A DNA stretch of 64,000 nucleotides, taken from assembly GCF_001880225.1 (NCBI RefSeq), contig NZ_CP009654.1, positions 682,001-746,000 on the forward strand, given 5' to 3'. The notes below the pieces were generated by a model that saw nothing but the letters and a program-made list of their open reading frames with translations, was not told the DNA's origin and did no database searches. Made by a program: the position numbers and the translations under genes. This document shows positions 28,094 to 35,856 of the stretch, piece by piece. Position 1 is the first letter of the stretch; each line of letters opens with the position of its first letter. The stretch is from Francisella frigiditurris. Lineage in GTDB: Bacteria > Pseudomonadota > Gammaproteobacteria > Francisellales > Francisellaceae.

Positions 28094-28833
28094 GTAGGTT
28101 AGATTTATTAAAGCAAGGCTCATCCAAAAAGGGTGGCTCAGATTCTAAGAAAGGAACAACAGATAAAGATTTATTAGGCACTGCAAAGAAAAAGCATCCA
28201 AAGTTAGAAGATATTCAGGATGATGACTTTCTAGAAAAAGAAGAGCTTGAAAACGTCTTAGATTTGGAGCCTGAGTATATAGAAAATAATGAAGTTGATA
28301 GTGATGAAGATACAGATGAATCTATAAATGTTATTGAGATAGATTTAGGTGAAGTATCTGATATTAAAAGTGACTTCGTGGAAGAAGAAATATTAGAAAA
28401 TGAGCTGCAAGAAGAAATCATTGAGCAAGTAGATGATTTACAAGAAGAGGAATCTTCTATCGTAGAAGGATATTCGGGATTTGATTATAGTGAAGAAGAT
28501 ATTCAGTTAGAAGTTAATTATATTTTTGAAAATAGAGAAGATGCCTATGTCAAGTATTTAAGGGTTATTAAAGATGGCGGTATTAAAATAAAGAGTAATA
28601 AAATTTTAGAATTAGATAGCATAATTAGAGTATCTGTTACTTTAACAGAACTTCATGAGCAGGTAGGTTGTGAAGCTAGAGTGATTTCTGTATTACCTAA
28701 AAGTGTCAGGGCTATAGAACAAGATAATGAAGATGCTCATAAATATTGGGTTCAGTTTATAGGACCTAATGCATCAGAAACAGAAAAAGTAATTTCTAGA
28801 TATTTGTTGGGATATAAAGGTAAGAAGCAGTAA
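28090..28833 (+). CDS. Acidic protein with degenerate PilZ-like C-terminal domain
   Basis: 247 residues. Residues 1-40 are basic; 40-160 are strikingly acidic and low in complexity, with Glu and Asp making up nearly half. The last 90 residues resemble a PilZ beta-barrel: EVNYIFENREDAYVKYLRVIKDGGIKIKS, VSVTLTELHEQVGCEARVISV and YWVQFIGPNASETEKVISRYLLG. The RxxxR and DxSxxG residues that bind c-di-GMP are missing, as in the type IV pilus adaptor PilZ. The 4-base overlap with DedA and direct contact with radA put it in one operon. Role in pilus assembly is inferred only. Confidence 0.65.
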   Translation: MSRLDLLKQGSSKKGGSDSKKGTTDKDLLGTAKKKHPKLEDIQDDDFLEKEELENVLDLEPEYIENNEVDSDEDTDESINVIEIDLGEVSDIKSDFVEEEILENELQEEIIEQVDDLQEEESSIVEGYSGFDYSEEDIQLEVNYIFENREDAYVKYLRVIKDGGIKIKSNKILELDSIIRVSVTLTELHEQVGCEARVISVLPKSVRAIEQDNEDAHKYWVQFIGPNASETEKVISRYLLGYKGKKQ

Positions 28834-30204
28834 ATGGCTAAACAAAAGATAGTCTTTGTATGTCAAAGCTGCGGTATGGACTCTCCTAGGTGGCAAGGTC
28901 AATGCCATAATTGTGGGGAATGGAATACTTTAGTTGAAGAAATTCAGGTAAAAGAGAATAAATCTAATAGTATTTCTCGAAAAGGATTTTCTGGAAATAC
29001 CTCAAAAGCAGTAACTTTAGATAAAATCACAAATGAAAGTAAGGCTAGGATTCTTACTCATATTAAAGAGTTTGATAGAGTTCTAGGGGGAGGAATCGTT
29101 AGAGGTTCTGTATCTTTGGTAGGAGGTGATCCGGGAATTGGAAAATCATCTATATTGCTACAAGTAATGGCTCATCTATCTCAAGAAAAAAAAGTACTTT
29201 ATGTAAGTGGTGAAGAGTCTTTAGAGCAAATAGCTTTAAGAGCTAGGAGGCTTAAACTTCCTTCAGACAATTTACTTGTTATGTGTGAAACTAATGTTGA
29301 AATAATAGCCAATTATTTAGTTGCAGAGAAGCCAGAGATTGTTGTTATAGATTCAATTCAGACTATATATAATCCAGAACTTCAGTCAATGGTTGGTGGA
29401 GTTTCACAGGTTAGAGAGTCTTCAGCTTATATTACTCAGGTAGCTAAGCAAAATGAAATTGCAGTTTTTTTAGTGGGACACGTTACAAAATCTGGAGAGG
29501 TTGCTGGACCTAGAGTACTAGAGCATATAGTAGATGCTGTTATATTTTTAGAAGCTCAAGATAATGGTCGATACCGTCTTATGAGAGCTTTAAAAAATAG
29601 ATTTGGCGCCGTTAATGAGATAGGTGTCTTTGCAATGACAGATATGGGGATGAAAGAGGTTAAAAACCCATCAGCAATATTTCTTAATAATGGAAGGACT
29701 AATCTAATAGGAAGTGCTATAGTTTCAGTTTGGGAGGGAACTAGACCATTGCTTGTAGAGCTACAATCTTTAGTTGTTGATAAAAATATAAATCAGCCAC
29801 CAAGAAGGTTATGTGTTGGCATAGATACAAATAGGTTAGCCATGATTTTAGCAATTATCCAAAGATATATGCATATTGATTTATATGAAAAAGACGTATT
29901 TATAAATGTAGTTGGTGGTATTAAAATAGCTGAAACTAGTATAGATTTAGCATTGGTTCTAATCATTTATTCAAGTATTAAAGAAATTGAGATTCCTAAA
30001 GATATGATGATTATGGGTGAAGTTGGACTTTCGGGAGAAATAAGACCTATTCCATATGGTATAGAGAGGATAAATGAAGCTAGGAAGCATGGATTTAAAA
30101 AAATAATTGTGCCTAAAGCAAATGTAACAAAAGCGTTAGAATCAGAAGGTATAGATTTAATTACTATAACTAATTTGAATCAATTAAAAGAGATATTGAA
30201 ATAG
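28834..30204 (+). CDS. radA: DNA repair protein RadA
   Basis: 456 residues, full length. A zinc finger with two CxxC pairs (VCQSCGMDSPRWQGQCHNCGEW) opens the protein. A RecA-like ATPase follows, with Walker A GGDPGIGKSS and the RadA-specific KNRFG motif (LKNRFGAVNEIGVF). The C-terminal region (about 280-456) is Lon-protease-like and lacks the catalytic pair. RadA drives branch migration in recombination. It begins immediately after the PilZ-like gene. Confidence 0.96.
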   Translation: MAKQKIVFVCQSCGMDSPRWQGQCHNCGEWNTLVEEIQVKENKSNSISRKGFSGNTSKAVTLDKITNESKARILTHIKEFDRVLGGGIVRGSVSLVGGDPGIGKSSILLQVMAHLSQEKKVLYVSGEESLEQIALRARRLKLPSDNLLVMCETNVEIIANYLVAEKPEIVVIDSIQTIYNPELQSMVGGVSQVRESSAYITQVAKQNEIAVFLVGHVTKSGEVAGPRVLEHIVDAVIFLEAQDNGRYRLMRALKNRFGAVNEIGVFAMTDMGMKEVKNPSAIFLNNGRTNLIGSAIVSVWEGTRPLLVELQSLVVDKNINQPPRRLCVGIDTNRLAMILAIIQRYMHIDLYEKDVFINVVGGIKIAETSIDLALVLIIYSSIKEIEIPKDMMIMGEVGLSGEIRPIPYGIERINEARKHGFKKIIVPKANVTKALESEGIDLITITNLNQLKEILK

Positions 30205-30212
30205 GTGTAAAT

Positions 30213-30752
30213 ATGGAGTTCCTTGAAAGTTTAAATTTCCTAGATATAGCTATGATAATAGCTATTTTTATTTTAAGTCTGTTCTCGGCAGTTAAAGGTT
30301 TATTTAAAAATATAGTTTCATTTGTGTTGATGATCTTTGCAGTACTTGCAGCTGGAGTACTTGCTGTAAAGATCAGAGATGGTTTTATGAGCTCAATAAT
30401 AGAAGATCCTGGTGTGGCGTATGTAGTCTCTTTCTTATTCGTTTTGATCTGCGCATATTTAATAATTTTCGGTATTATGAAAATTTTCATGAAAAATAAT
30501 AAAGAAAAAGAGGGTATAGGAAATACTCTTTTTGCTCTTTTTATTGCAATTATTAAATATGTTTTAATATTCTCAATAATATGCTCAACAATTAGTTCTA
30601 TCGATTATGTTAAAGATAGTAAATTTTGGGAAGATTCTCAGCTAGCTCCAATTTTTACTAAAGTAGGAGATCATGCATATAATACAAAAATTGAAATGCA
30701 AGAAGTCAATTTAAAAGACTATGTACCAAAACAAGTCGCAGGTGATCAATAA
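30213..30752 (+). CDS. cvpA: CvpA-family membrane protein
   Basis: 179 residues with four membrane helices and the CvpA opening LNFLDIAMIIAIFILSLFSAVKGLFKNIVSFV. A later soluble tail (about 130-179) contains SKFWEDSQLAPIFTKVGD, which is typical of the family. CvpA has been tied to colicin V export, bile resistance and envelope maintenance, with no clear mechanism. It is nine bases after radA and convergent with gpsA. Confidence 0.85.
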   Translation: MEFLESLNFLDIAMIIAIFILSLFSAVKGLFKNIVSFVLMIFAVLAAGVLAVKIRDGFMSSIIEDPGVAYVVSFLFVLICAYLIIFGIMKIFMKNNKEKEGIGNTLFALFIAIIKYVLIFSIICSTISSIDYVKDSKFWEDSQLAPIFTKVGDHAYNTKIEMQEVNLKDYVPKQVAGDQ

Positions 30753-30758
30753 TAAAGA

Positions 30759-31754
30759 TTATTCAGATTTTAATTCTCTTAACATTAGTTCTTTTACAAT
30801 AGTTTTAGGATCTTCTTTATTATATAAAGCTCTATAAGTAGCTGTAGCAATTGGCATTTCAACATTATTTATTTTAGCTAATTGGTATACAACTTCAGCA
30901 GTTAAGTATCCTTCTACAACGTTATTAACCATTGCTAAGGCTTCTTCTATTTTATGGCCTTGACCAACATATAAACCAAATCTTCTATTTCTTGATTGAT
31001 TATCAGAGCATGTTAGTAAAAGATCACCAAGACAGCTAAGCCCAAGGAAAGTTTCTTCCTTAGCTCCTAGTTTTAAACCAAGTCTTTTCATCTCTGCTAA
31101 TCCTCTAGTTATAAGGGCTGCATGAGCGTTAACGCCAAAGTTCATTCCAGCTGATATACCAGCAGCTATTGCTAGTACGTTTTTTACAGCGCCACCAACT
31201 TGAGCGCCAATAATGTCTGAAGTTGTATAGCATCTAAAAGTTTCAGAACTAAAAAGTTGCTGGATTTTTTTAGCATATTCAATATCTTCTGATGCTATAA
31301 CAACAGCAGTAGGAAGTTTATTTGCTACTTCCTTTGCAAAGCTTGGACCGGTTAAAATGGCAAAATTAGTGTCAGGTAAAAACTCTTTTGCTATCTCATT
31401 AAGAAGTTTATAGCTTTGATGACAAAAACCTTTTGTTGCGGAGATAATCCCTTGATGAGGTTTAATAAAACCTTTTAACTCTTGTAGAGTGCTTTTAAAT
31501 CCAGAACTAGGAGCTGCTACTAGTATTTCATCAAAATTATTAATAGAAGATTTCCAGTCAACAGTTGCTTCTAAATTATTTGGAAACTTTTCAATACTAG
31601 GAATATATTTAGCATTATTTTTATTGGCTAACATTTGTTCATTATGCTCTTTTTTCCAAGAACTTATGTTTACTTTATGGCCAGCATAGGCAAGTTGTAA
31701 AGCAAGAGCTGTTCCCCATGAGCCAGCCCCTAATACCAAAATATTTTTTTTCAT
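30759..31754 (-). CDS. gpsA: Glycerol-3-phosphate dehydrogenase [NAD(P)+]
   Basis: 331 residues, standard length. The Rossmann GxGxxG reads VLGAGSWGTALALQLA, followed by the TKGF and LTGPSFAKEVA motifs, the catalytic lysine in QVGGAVKNVLAIAAGI and the substrate-binding SRNRRFG segment. It reduces dihydroxyacetone phosphate to sn-glycerol 3-phosphate, the backbone of phospholipids. It marks the left edge of the accessory region: after its start the orderly gene packing breaks for about 3.5 kb. Confidence 0.96.
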   Translation of the reverse strand: MKKNILVLGAGSWGTALALQLAYAGHKVNISSWKKEHNEQMLANKNNAKYIPSIEKFPNNLEATVDWKSSINNFDEILVAAPSSGFKSTLQELKGFIKPHQGIISATKGFCHQSYKLLNEIAKEFLPDTNFAILTGPSFAKEVANKLPTAVVIASEDIEYAKKIQQLFSSETFRCYTTSDIIGAQVGGAVKNVLAIAAGISAGMNFGVNAHAALITRGLAEMKRLGLKLGAKEETFLGLSCLGDLLLTCSDNQSRNRRFGLYVGQGHKIEEALAMVNNVVEGYLTAEVVYQLAKINNVEMPIATATYRALYNKEDPKTIVKELMLRELKSE

Positions 31755-31870
31755 TTTTTATAACCTGTAGTAATGCATCTATATAGATATTGTACCAAAT
31801 ATATTAGCTACAGAAAGAATAAGCTAGATTTATAGCTAAGATTAAATTTTATTTTATTGTAAAAAGTTAC

Positions 31871-32302
31871 TTAATTGTTATTATGGATTATGCCGTAAAT
31901 ATTTGTAATAGCTATATTTACAAAAGAATCCCCTATGGTTCTTATTAATCTATCTACATCATATTCTAAGTATTTATGCCAAGATTCATACCCAGTATAA
32001 TCTTTACCATCATTATAATAATCCCAGTTAACTTTTTTTGCTGTCTTCCTATTGTTGGAGAATTTATATATTTATTTTTTCTAGATATTTCATACTCTCT
32101 AGCTGCATTCTTTACTGACACATCACTTTCCCATGGGGGTCGAACATTTATATTTTTCGCTTCTATGTTTTTTTGATTCTTCATTATCTAAATCAAAATT
32201 ATCTGAGCCAAATTCTTGAACTTCATATATAACAAGTTTTCACTTTTCTTCAGAGTGATGATTAGAACTATAATCTACTGTATAAGCTATAGAGTAAGGC
32301 AT
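31871..32302 (-). pseudogene. Broken gene of unknown family
   Basis: On the minus strand an ATG at 32302 opens MPYSIAYTVDYSSNHHSEEK, then hits a stop; the same frame resumes (KLVIYEVQEFGSDNFDLDNEE) before shifting twice. The last piece, in another frame, reads KVNWDYYNDGKDYTGYESWHKYL and on to a stop at 31871. Composition and continuity of the fragments suggest one former protein of about 140 residues with a nonsense codon and at least two frameshifts. I do not recognise the family. It neighbours a decayed mobile-element gene, so it may be imported DNA in decay. Confidence 0.55.
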
Positions 32303-32507
32303 TTATTTAATTTCCTTGATGTAGTATATGTGTTACATTGGTAAATATTTATAAAATCTACATTCTTTTCAAAAGTATAATTTACCAAAGTTCGAATTAA
32401 TTTTGTATCTATAGCATTTTACCAGTTTTAGTTAAACATCATTAGTTAATGGATAGGGCTGTCAAATTGAATATACAACTGGTAAATACTAGGAGGATAT
32501 ATAAGGA

Positions 32508-32998
32508 ATGACAAAAGCATTTGAGATACCAAAGGATCAAGCCTATAAGCTTTTTAAATCGAACGCCAGTTCTGCTGGTATAGATCAACTGCTTCTTAAA
32601 GATTTTGAGGAAAATCAAAAAGTAACCTTTACAAAATTTGGAATAGATTATTATCAGGTAGTTATTTTCCACCACCAGTCATGGTAGTGGAAATTCCAAA
32701 GAAATCAAGTAGTATTAGAATGCTAAGAGTTACAACTTGAAGTGACAGAATAGCTCAAATGGTGATTAAGCCATCATTTGAGACACAAGTTGAACCATAT
32801 TTTTAGATGATTTTTATGGTTACGGATCTAATAAATCTGCATTGGATGCGATATGCGTAACATGGAAAAGATGTTTGCGATATAATTAGGTGCTTGAGTT
32901 TGGTATTAAATAGCTATTTAATAATATTCCTCATGATATTCTAATGAAGGCGGTAACACAAGACAAATAGGTTAGGTTATATGTCAAAAGGTGTCTTA
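32508..32998 (+). pseudogene. Group II intron reverse transcriptase/maturase relic
   Basis: Three reading frames joined together give a clear LtrA-type N-terminal half: MTKAFEIPKDQAYKLFK then SSAGIDQLLLKDFEENQ in the first frame; NLYKIWNRLLSGSYFPPPV, VEIPKKSSSIRMLRV, SDRIAQMV and VEPYF in the second; DDFYGYGSNKSALDAICVTW, VLEFGIK, IPHDILMKAV and VRLYVKRCL in the third. At least four in-frame stops interrupt it, three at the expected Trp, Asp or Lys codons. The catalytic YxDD region and maturase domain are gone. AAGGA precedes the ATG. It is a non-functional remnant of an intron-encoded protein; no ribozyme domain V was recognised. Confidence 0.85.
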
Positions 32999-33019
32999 TT
33001 CGCCCAAATCCGCCAAATA

Positions 33020-34195
33020 TTACCAAGTTTTGTAATCTTCTCCTGTAAATTCATGACTTGTTTTATGGGAATGTGAATAATATTTTCCCCAGTTATAACC
33101 AAAAGCTGAAAATGGTAAGACTCCTATATAATTTACAGCATCAAACGAATAATCCTTAAGCTTTATCTCTTTAGCCTCTATAAATTCATCAGTTTTTAAT
33201 GTGAAATCATAATCTCTCAGATTAAACTTAATTTCCATTAAATATTGAGCTACCATCATACAATTAATAATACTAGGAGTTCTGCTGTTATATTTAGAGT
33301 CATTATAAATTCCAGATTCGTGTGAAAAAATAGGATTCTTTATATATACATCAAAAAAATTATATAGAACAAAATCAAAAAATATATTACCTTTATTAGC
33401 ATAAATAGCAGAGCATTCATGAGGATAAAACTTCTTACTTCCTGGTTTGGTTCTTAATTTTTCATATAATTTATATGAAGTAGCATCAGCTTCTTCTGCA
33501 TTATGCGATACATCACCTCTACCTAAATACATAATTCCACTATGTCTTTGTTCTTTACCTAAATGGTTTACGGTTTGTATCTCTCTCTTAAGAATTCTAA
33601 CGTTTGAGTCAATATAAAACCCACCATATTGTTGTAAAACAATCATTCTAAGTATATCAACAGCATATGCTACTTTACCAAATACACTATTTAATTCTGC
33701 TTGAATAAAACCTAGTATGCTTTTTTTTGTCTTATAATTTAAATATGTTAGAGAATTATTTTTATCTAAAAAGTTGTTGAGAAGAATCTCAATATTTTTA
33801 ATTTCACATTTATTACTTAATTTGTAACTAGATAATACATATTCTAAACTCTTCATATTTTTAAGGTCGGTCCATATAATTCCCTTAAAATTACTTAATA
33901 TTAATGACTGTAAGAATCCTTTTAATCTTATTTCTGGCATTTCTGAAACAATATGTATAGTATGTATCAGTTTACTACCTCTTACGCCTAAGTGATCAGT
34001 GCTTACGATATGATCCTCAAATCCTAATAAAGTACATGGAGTACATATGTTAAGATTTGCTTCTGATAAATTATCGTTACAAATTAGGCATTTACCTGAT
34101 TCATATAGAGCTTTGTCTTCCTCAATCCTATGTCGCTCTGCAACTTGAGCGCATGTCTCAATATTAAATGTAAAATTGGGTCTAGGTCTTTTCAT
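33020..34195 (-). CDS. DXD-motif glycosyltransferase (TcdA/TcdB-like) with N-terminal four-cysteine cluster
   Basis: 391 residues, intact. Residues 36-54 hold Cys36-x2-Cys39 and Cys51-x2-Cys54, a likely zinc knuckle. A glycosyltransferase-sugar domain follows: IHTIHIVSEMP at 77-87, IIWTD at 106-110, then A178-V-D180-x2-R183 and Y190-GG-F-Y-I-D196-S-N198, matching the SDxxR and DXD regions of large clostridial toxin-type and Och1-type transferases, with Asn in the third DXD place. The C-terminus ends in His-rich sequence and Trp391. There is no signal peptide and no clear ribosome site. In intracellular bacteria such proteins are often effectors; that role is inference. Confidence 0.75.
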   Translation of the reverse strand: MKRPRPNFTFNIETCAQVAERHRIEEDKALYESGKCLICNDNLSEANLNICTPCTLLGFEDHIVSTDHLGVRGSKLIHTIHIVSEMPEIRLKGFLQSLILSNFKGIIWTDLKNMKSLEYVLSSYKLSNKCEIKNIEILLNNFLDKNNSLTYLNYKTKKSILGFIQAELNSVFGKVAYAVDILRMIVLQQYGGFYIDSNVRILKREIQTVNHLGKEQRHSGIMYLGRGDVSHNAEEADATSYKLYEKLRTKPGSKKFYPHECSAIYANKGNIFFDFVLYNFFDVYIKNPIFSHESGIYNDSKYNSRTPSIINCMMVAQYLMEIKFNLRDYDFTLKTDEFIEAKEIKLKDYSFDAVNYIGVLPFSAFGYNWGKYYSHSHKTSHEFTGEDYKTW

Positions 34196-34672
34196 TATTT
34201 TTATAATTAAAATGATATTATATTTATATTGAAAATATAATCTTCTAATGTAAAGAGTTAATTGTAAAAAAAGCGTCTAAAAATGATCTGAAAGTAGAGT
34301 TACTTTGTAAATTTTGGAGCTTGTCGTAGCGAAGCTGCGTAAGAGATTACAGAAGGTCCGTCGATATCGATACTAGAGATAGGTATCAAACCAGCCCAGA
34401 TAGTTGCTATTAAGGGTATAGTGGTCGTGAAATAGAAGGAAAAACAGTCTGGAACAATAGAAAGAGATGTAGGTCTTTATACTGTCGACCCAAGTTAATA
34501 AAGCGGGCGGGGTCTGTCAAACAAAAAGACTTAGAGACGGTAATAAAATAATTATTAAAGTATTTTATCTGTAATTTTAAATCTGTTCTTACATATTTAG
34601 TTATTTTCATAATTAATAGCAAGTACTGATAAAGTAGGTTGATTTAAATCATAAATTTCTATAACTAATAAT
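34196..34672. other. 477-base gap with no credible gene
   Basis: This stretch separates the glycosyltransferase from the C39-like peptidase. The first 60 and last 110 bases are ordinary AT-rich DNA. The middle (about 34310-34545) is noticeably richer in G and C, including GCGGGCGGGG near 34505, and has short open pieces in every frame with no convincing start or family. A 70-codon minus-strand frame crosses it but looks random. It could be an eroded mobile element or RNA gene; I cannot identify it. Confidence 0.4.
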
Positions 34673-35326
34673 TTAATCTTTCTTTGATGCAGTTATATAA
34701 ATTCCCGGAACTTGTTTTGAATCAAACCACATATATTGAAAGCGATCAGGGTTTATTTTAGTAAGACCATTAATAGTTTTCTCATTGTTAAAATGAACAG
34801 CCGGGTCTGTGAATAAAATTAAGTCTTTATCGTCATCAATGGAGTTTCCTAATTTTTGATAGCCAGTTACTAAAGTCCAGTGTCCACCCCAATCAATCCA
34901 ATCGACAAGCGTTGGTATGCCTTTATCAAGATTATCAACTAACATTTGTATATTGCCATTAGTTCCTTGCTCAACCTCAAGACCATGGGTTTTTAACCAA
35001 TTTGCCATGTTTTCAGGAGTGGTGCCATAGTCATCATCAGTTTTTAACTCTTTGGCTATTTTCATCTCAGTTTCTTTATTCATGTCTGAATCTTTTAATA
35101 AACCGTAATAGTGCATTAAAGTCATAATAGCAGCAGGGCCGCAAGTATAGTCAGTTGTTTGTTGATAATCTTGGATATTCAGCATAGTTATATTTTTATC
35201 TGAAGGTAAATCAAATGTTTTTACAACTTTGTCGATAAAATTTTTGTCAGCAAAATTCTGATATGAGTATGCATAATTCATAAATATTAGAGTAATTGTT
35301 AGAAATTTAAGTAGTGTTTTGATCAT
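34673..35326 (-). CDS. Secreted C39-like cysteine peptidase
   Basis: 217 residues. A signal peptide covers about 1-20 (LLKFLTITLIFMNYAYS). The mature protein is a papain-like C39/C39_2 peptidase: Gln56 and Cys62 in QQTTDYTCGPAAIMTLMHYYG, His149 in DWGGHWTLVTGY and Asp174 in LILFTDPA form the expected active site. There is no ABC or membrane domain, so it is not a bacteriocin exporter protease; it should act in the periplasm or outside. Substrate unknown. It lies on the same strand as the glycosyltransferase and divergent from arsR. Confidence 0.8.
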   Translation of the reverse strand: MIKTLLKFLTITLIFMNYAYSYQNFADKNFIDKVVKTFDLPSDKNITMLNIQDYQQTTDYTCGPAAIMTLMHYYGLLKDSDMNKETEMKIAKELKTDDDYGTTPENMANWLKTHGLEVEQGTNGNIQMLVDNLDKGIPTLVDWIDWGGHWTLVTGYQKLGNSIDDDKDLILFTDPAVHFNNEKTINGLTKINPDRFQYMWFDSKQVPGIYITASKKD

Positions 35327-35445
35327 TTTATATTCTTCGCTTGGTTTATGATCAAGGTGAGAGGATTGTATATTTCACTTTGAGAGAAGTAAATAAAAAG
35401 TTGCTGTAAAGATTGAAGTTTAATTAAAATATTTTTATCATATAA

Positions 35446-35475
35446 CTATATTTCGTCAAATAACGAAACATATAG
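35446..35475. promoter_or_regulatory. Probable ArsR-type operator
   Basis: An imperfect inverted repeat, CTATATTTCGT and ACGAAACATATAG around CAAATA, lies 12 bases upstream of the arsR-like start. Size, symmetry and position fit the 12-2-12-type operators of metal-sensing ArsR/SmtB proteins, which repress their own promoter until metal binds. The arms contain sequences that could serve as -10 box (TATAAC/TATATT). Confidence 0.5.
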
Positions 35476-35487
35476 TGGGAAGTAGAA

Positions 35488-35856
35488 ATGAAATTAGCTG
35501 ATATTGTAGATTTTCAAAAAGCTTTAGGGGATGAGACTAGAATTAGAGTCTTAATGGTTATTTATCATCATGAGCTTTGTTTATGTCATTTAGCTCATAT
35601 TTTTAAATTAGCTAATTCTACTCTATCAAAACATCTTGATATTTTAAGACGTAATAAACTTATCCATAAGAGGAAGCAGGGACGATTCCACTATTTCTAT
35701 TTTAATTCTATATATAAAGAGGAATTAAAATGGCTTCTAGAAGCACTAAAAGATGATGCTACTGTGAAGCAAGATCTAAAACTAATTAAAGAAATGGTTG
35801 AACAAAGTCTGGAGCATCTTCCAGAGGTACATGCTAAAGAAGGAGTTTCAATATGA
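35488..35856 (+). CDS. ArsR/SmtB-family metal-responsive repressor
   Basis: 122 residues, winged helix-turn-helix. The ELCLCHLAHIF segment gives Cys31-x-Cys33, equivalent to the ELCVCDL metal-sensing motif of ArsR and CadC-like repressors. The recognition helix is in LANSTLSKHLDILRRNKLIHKRKQGR. It probably senses a soft metal or arsenite and releases the operator upstream. The stop overlaps the start of the P-type ATPase by four bases, so the two are one autoregulated operon. GGGAAG precedes the ATG. Confidence 0.88.
   Translation: MKLADIVDFQKALGDETRIRVLMVIYHHELCLCHLAHIFKLANSTLSKHLDILRRNKLIHKRKQGRFHYFYFNSIYKEELKWLLEALKDDATVKQDLKLIKEMVEQSLEHLPEVHAKEGVSI

Noticed and set aside
32442-32675. Minus-strand frame of 77 codons
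   Set aside because: It is the antisense shadow of the reverse transcriptase relic, which has far clearer family resemblance on the plus strand.
34410-34622. Minus-strand frame of 70 codons in the featureless gap
   Set aside because: No homology, no ribosome site and unusual composition; treated as random open frame.
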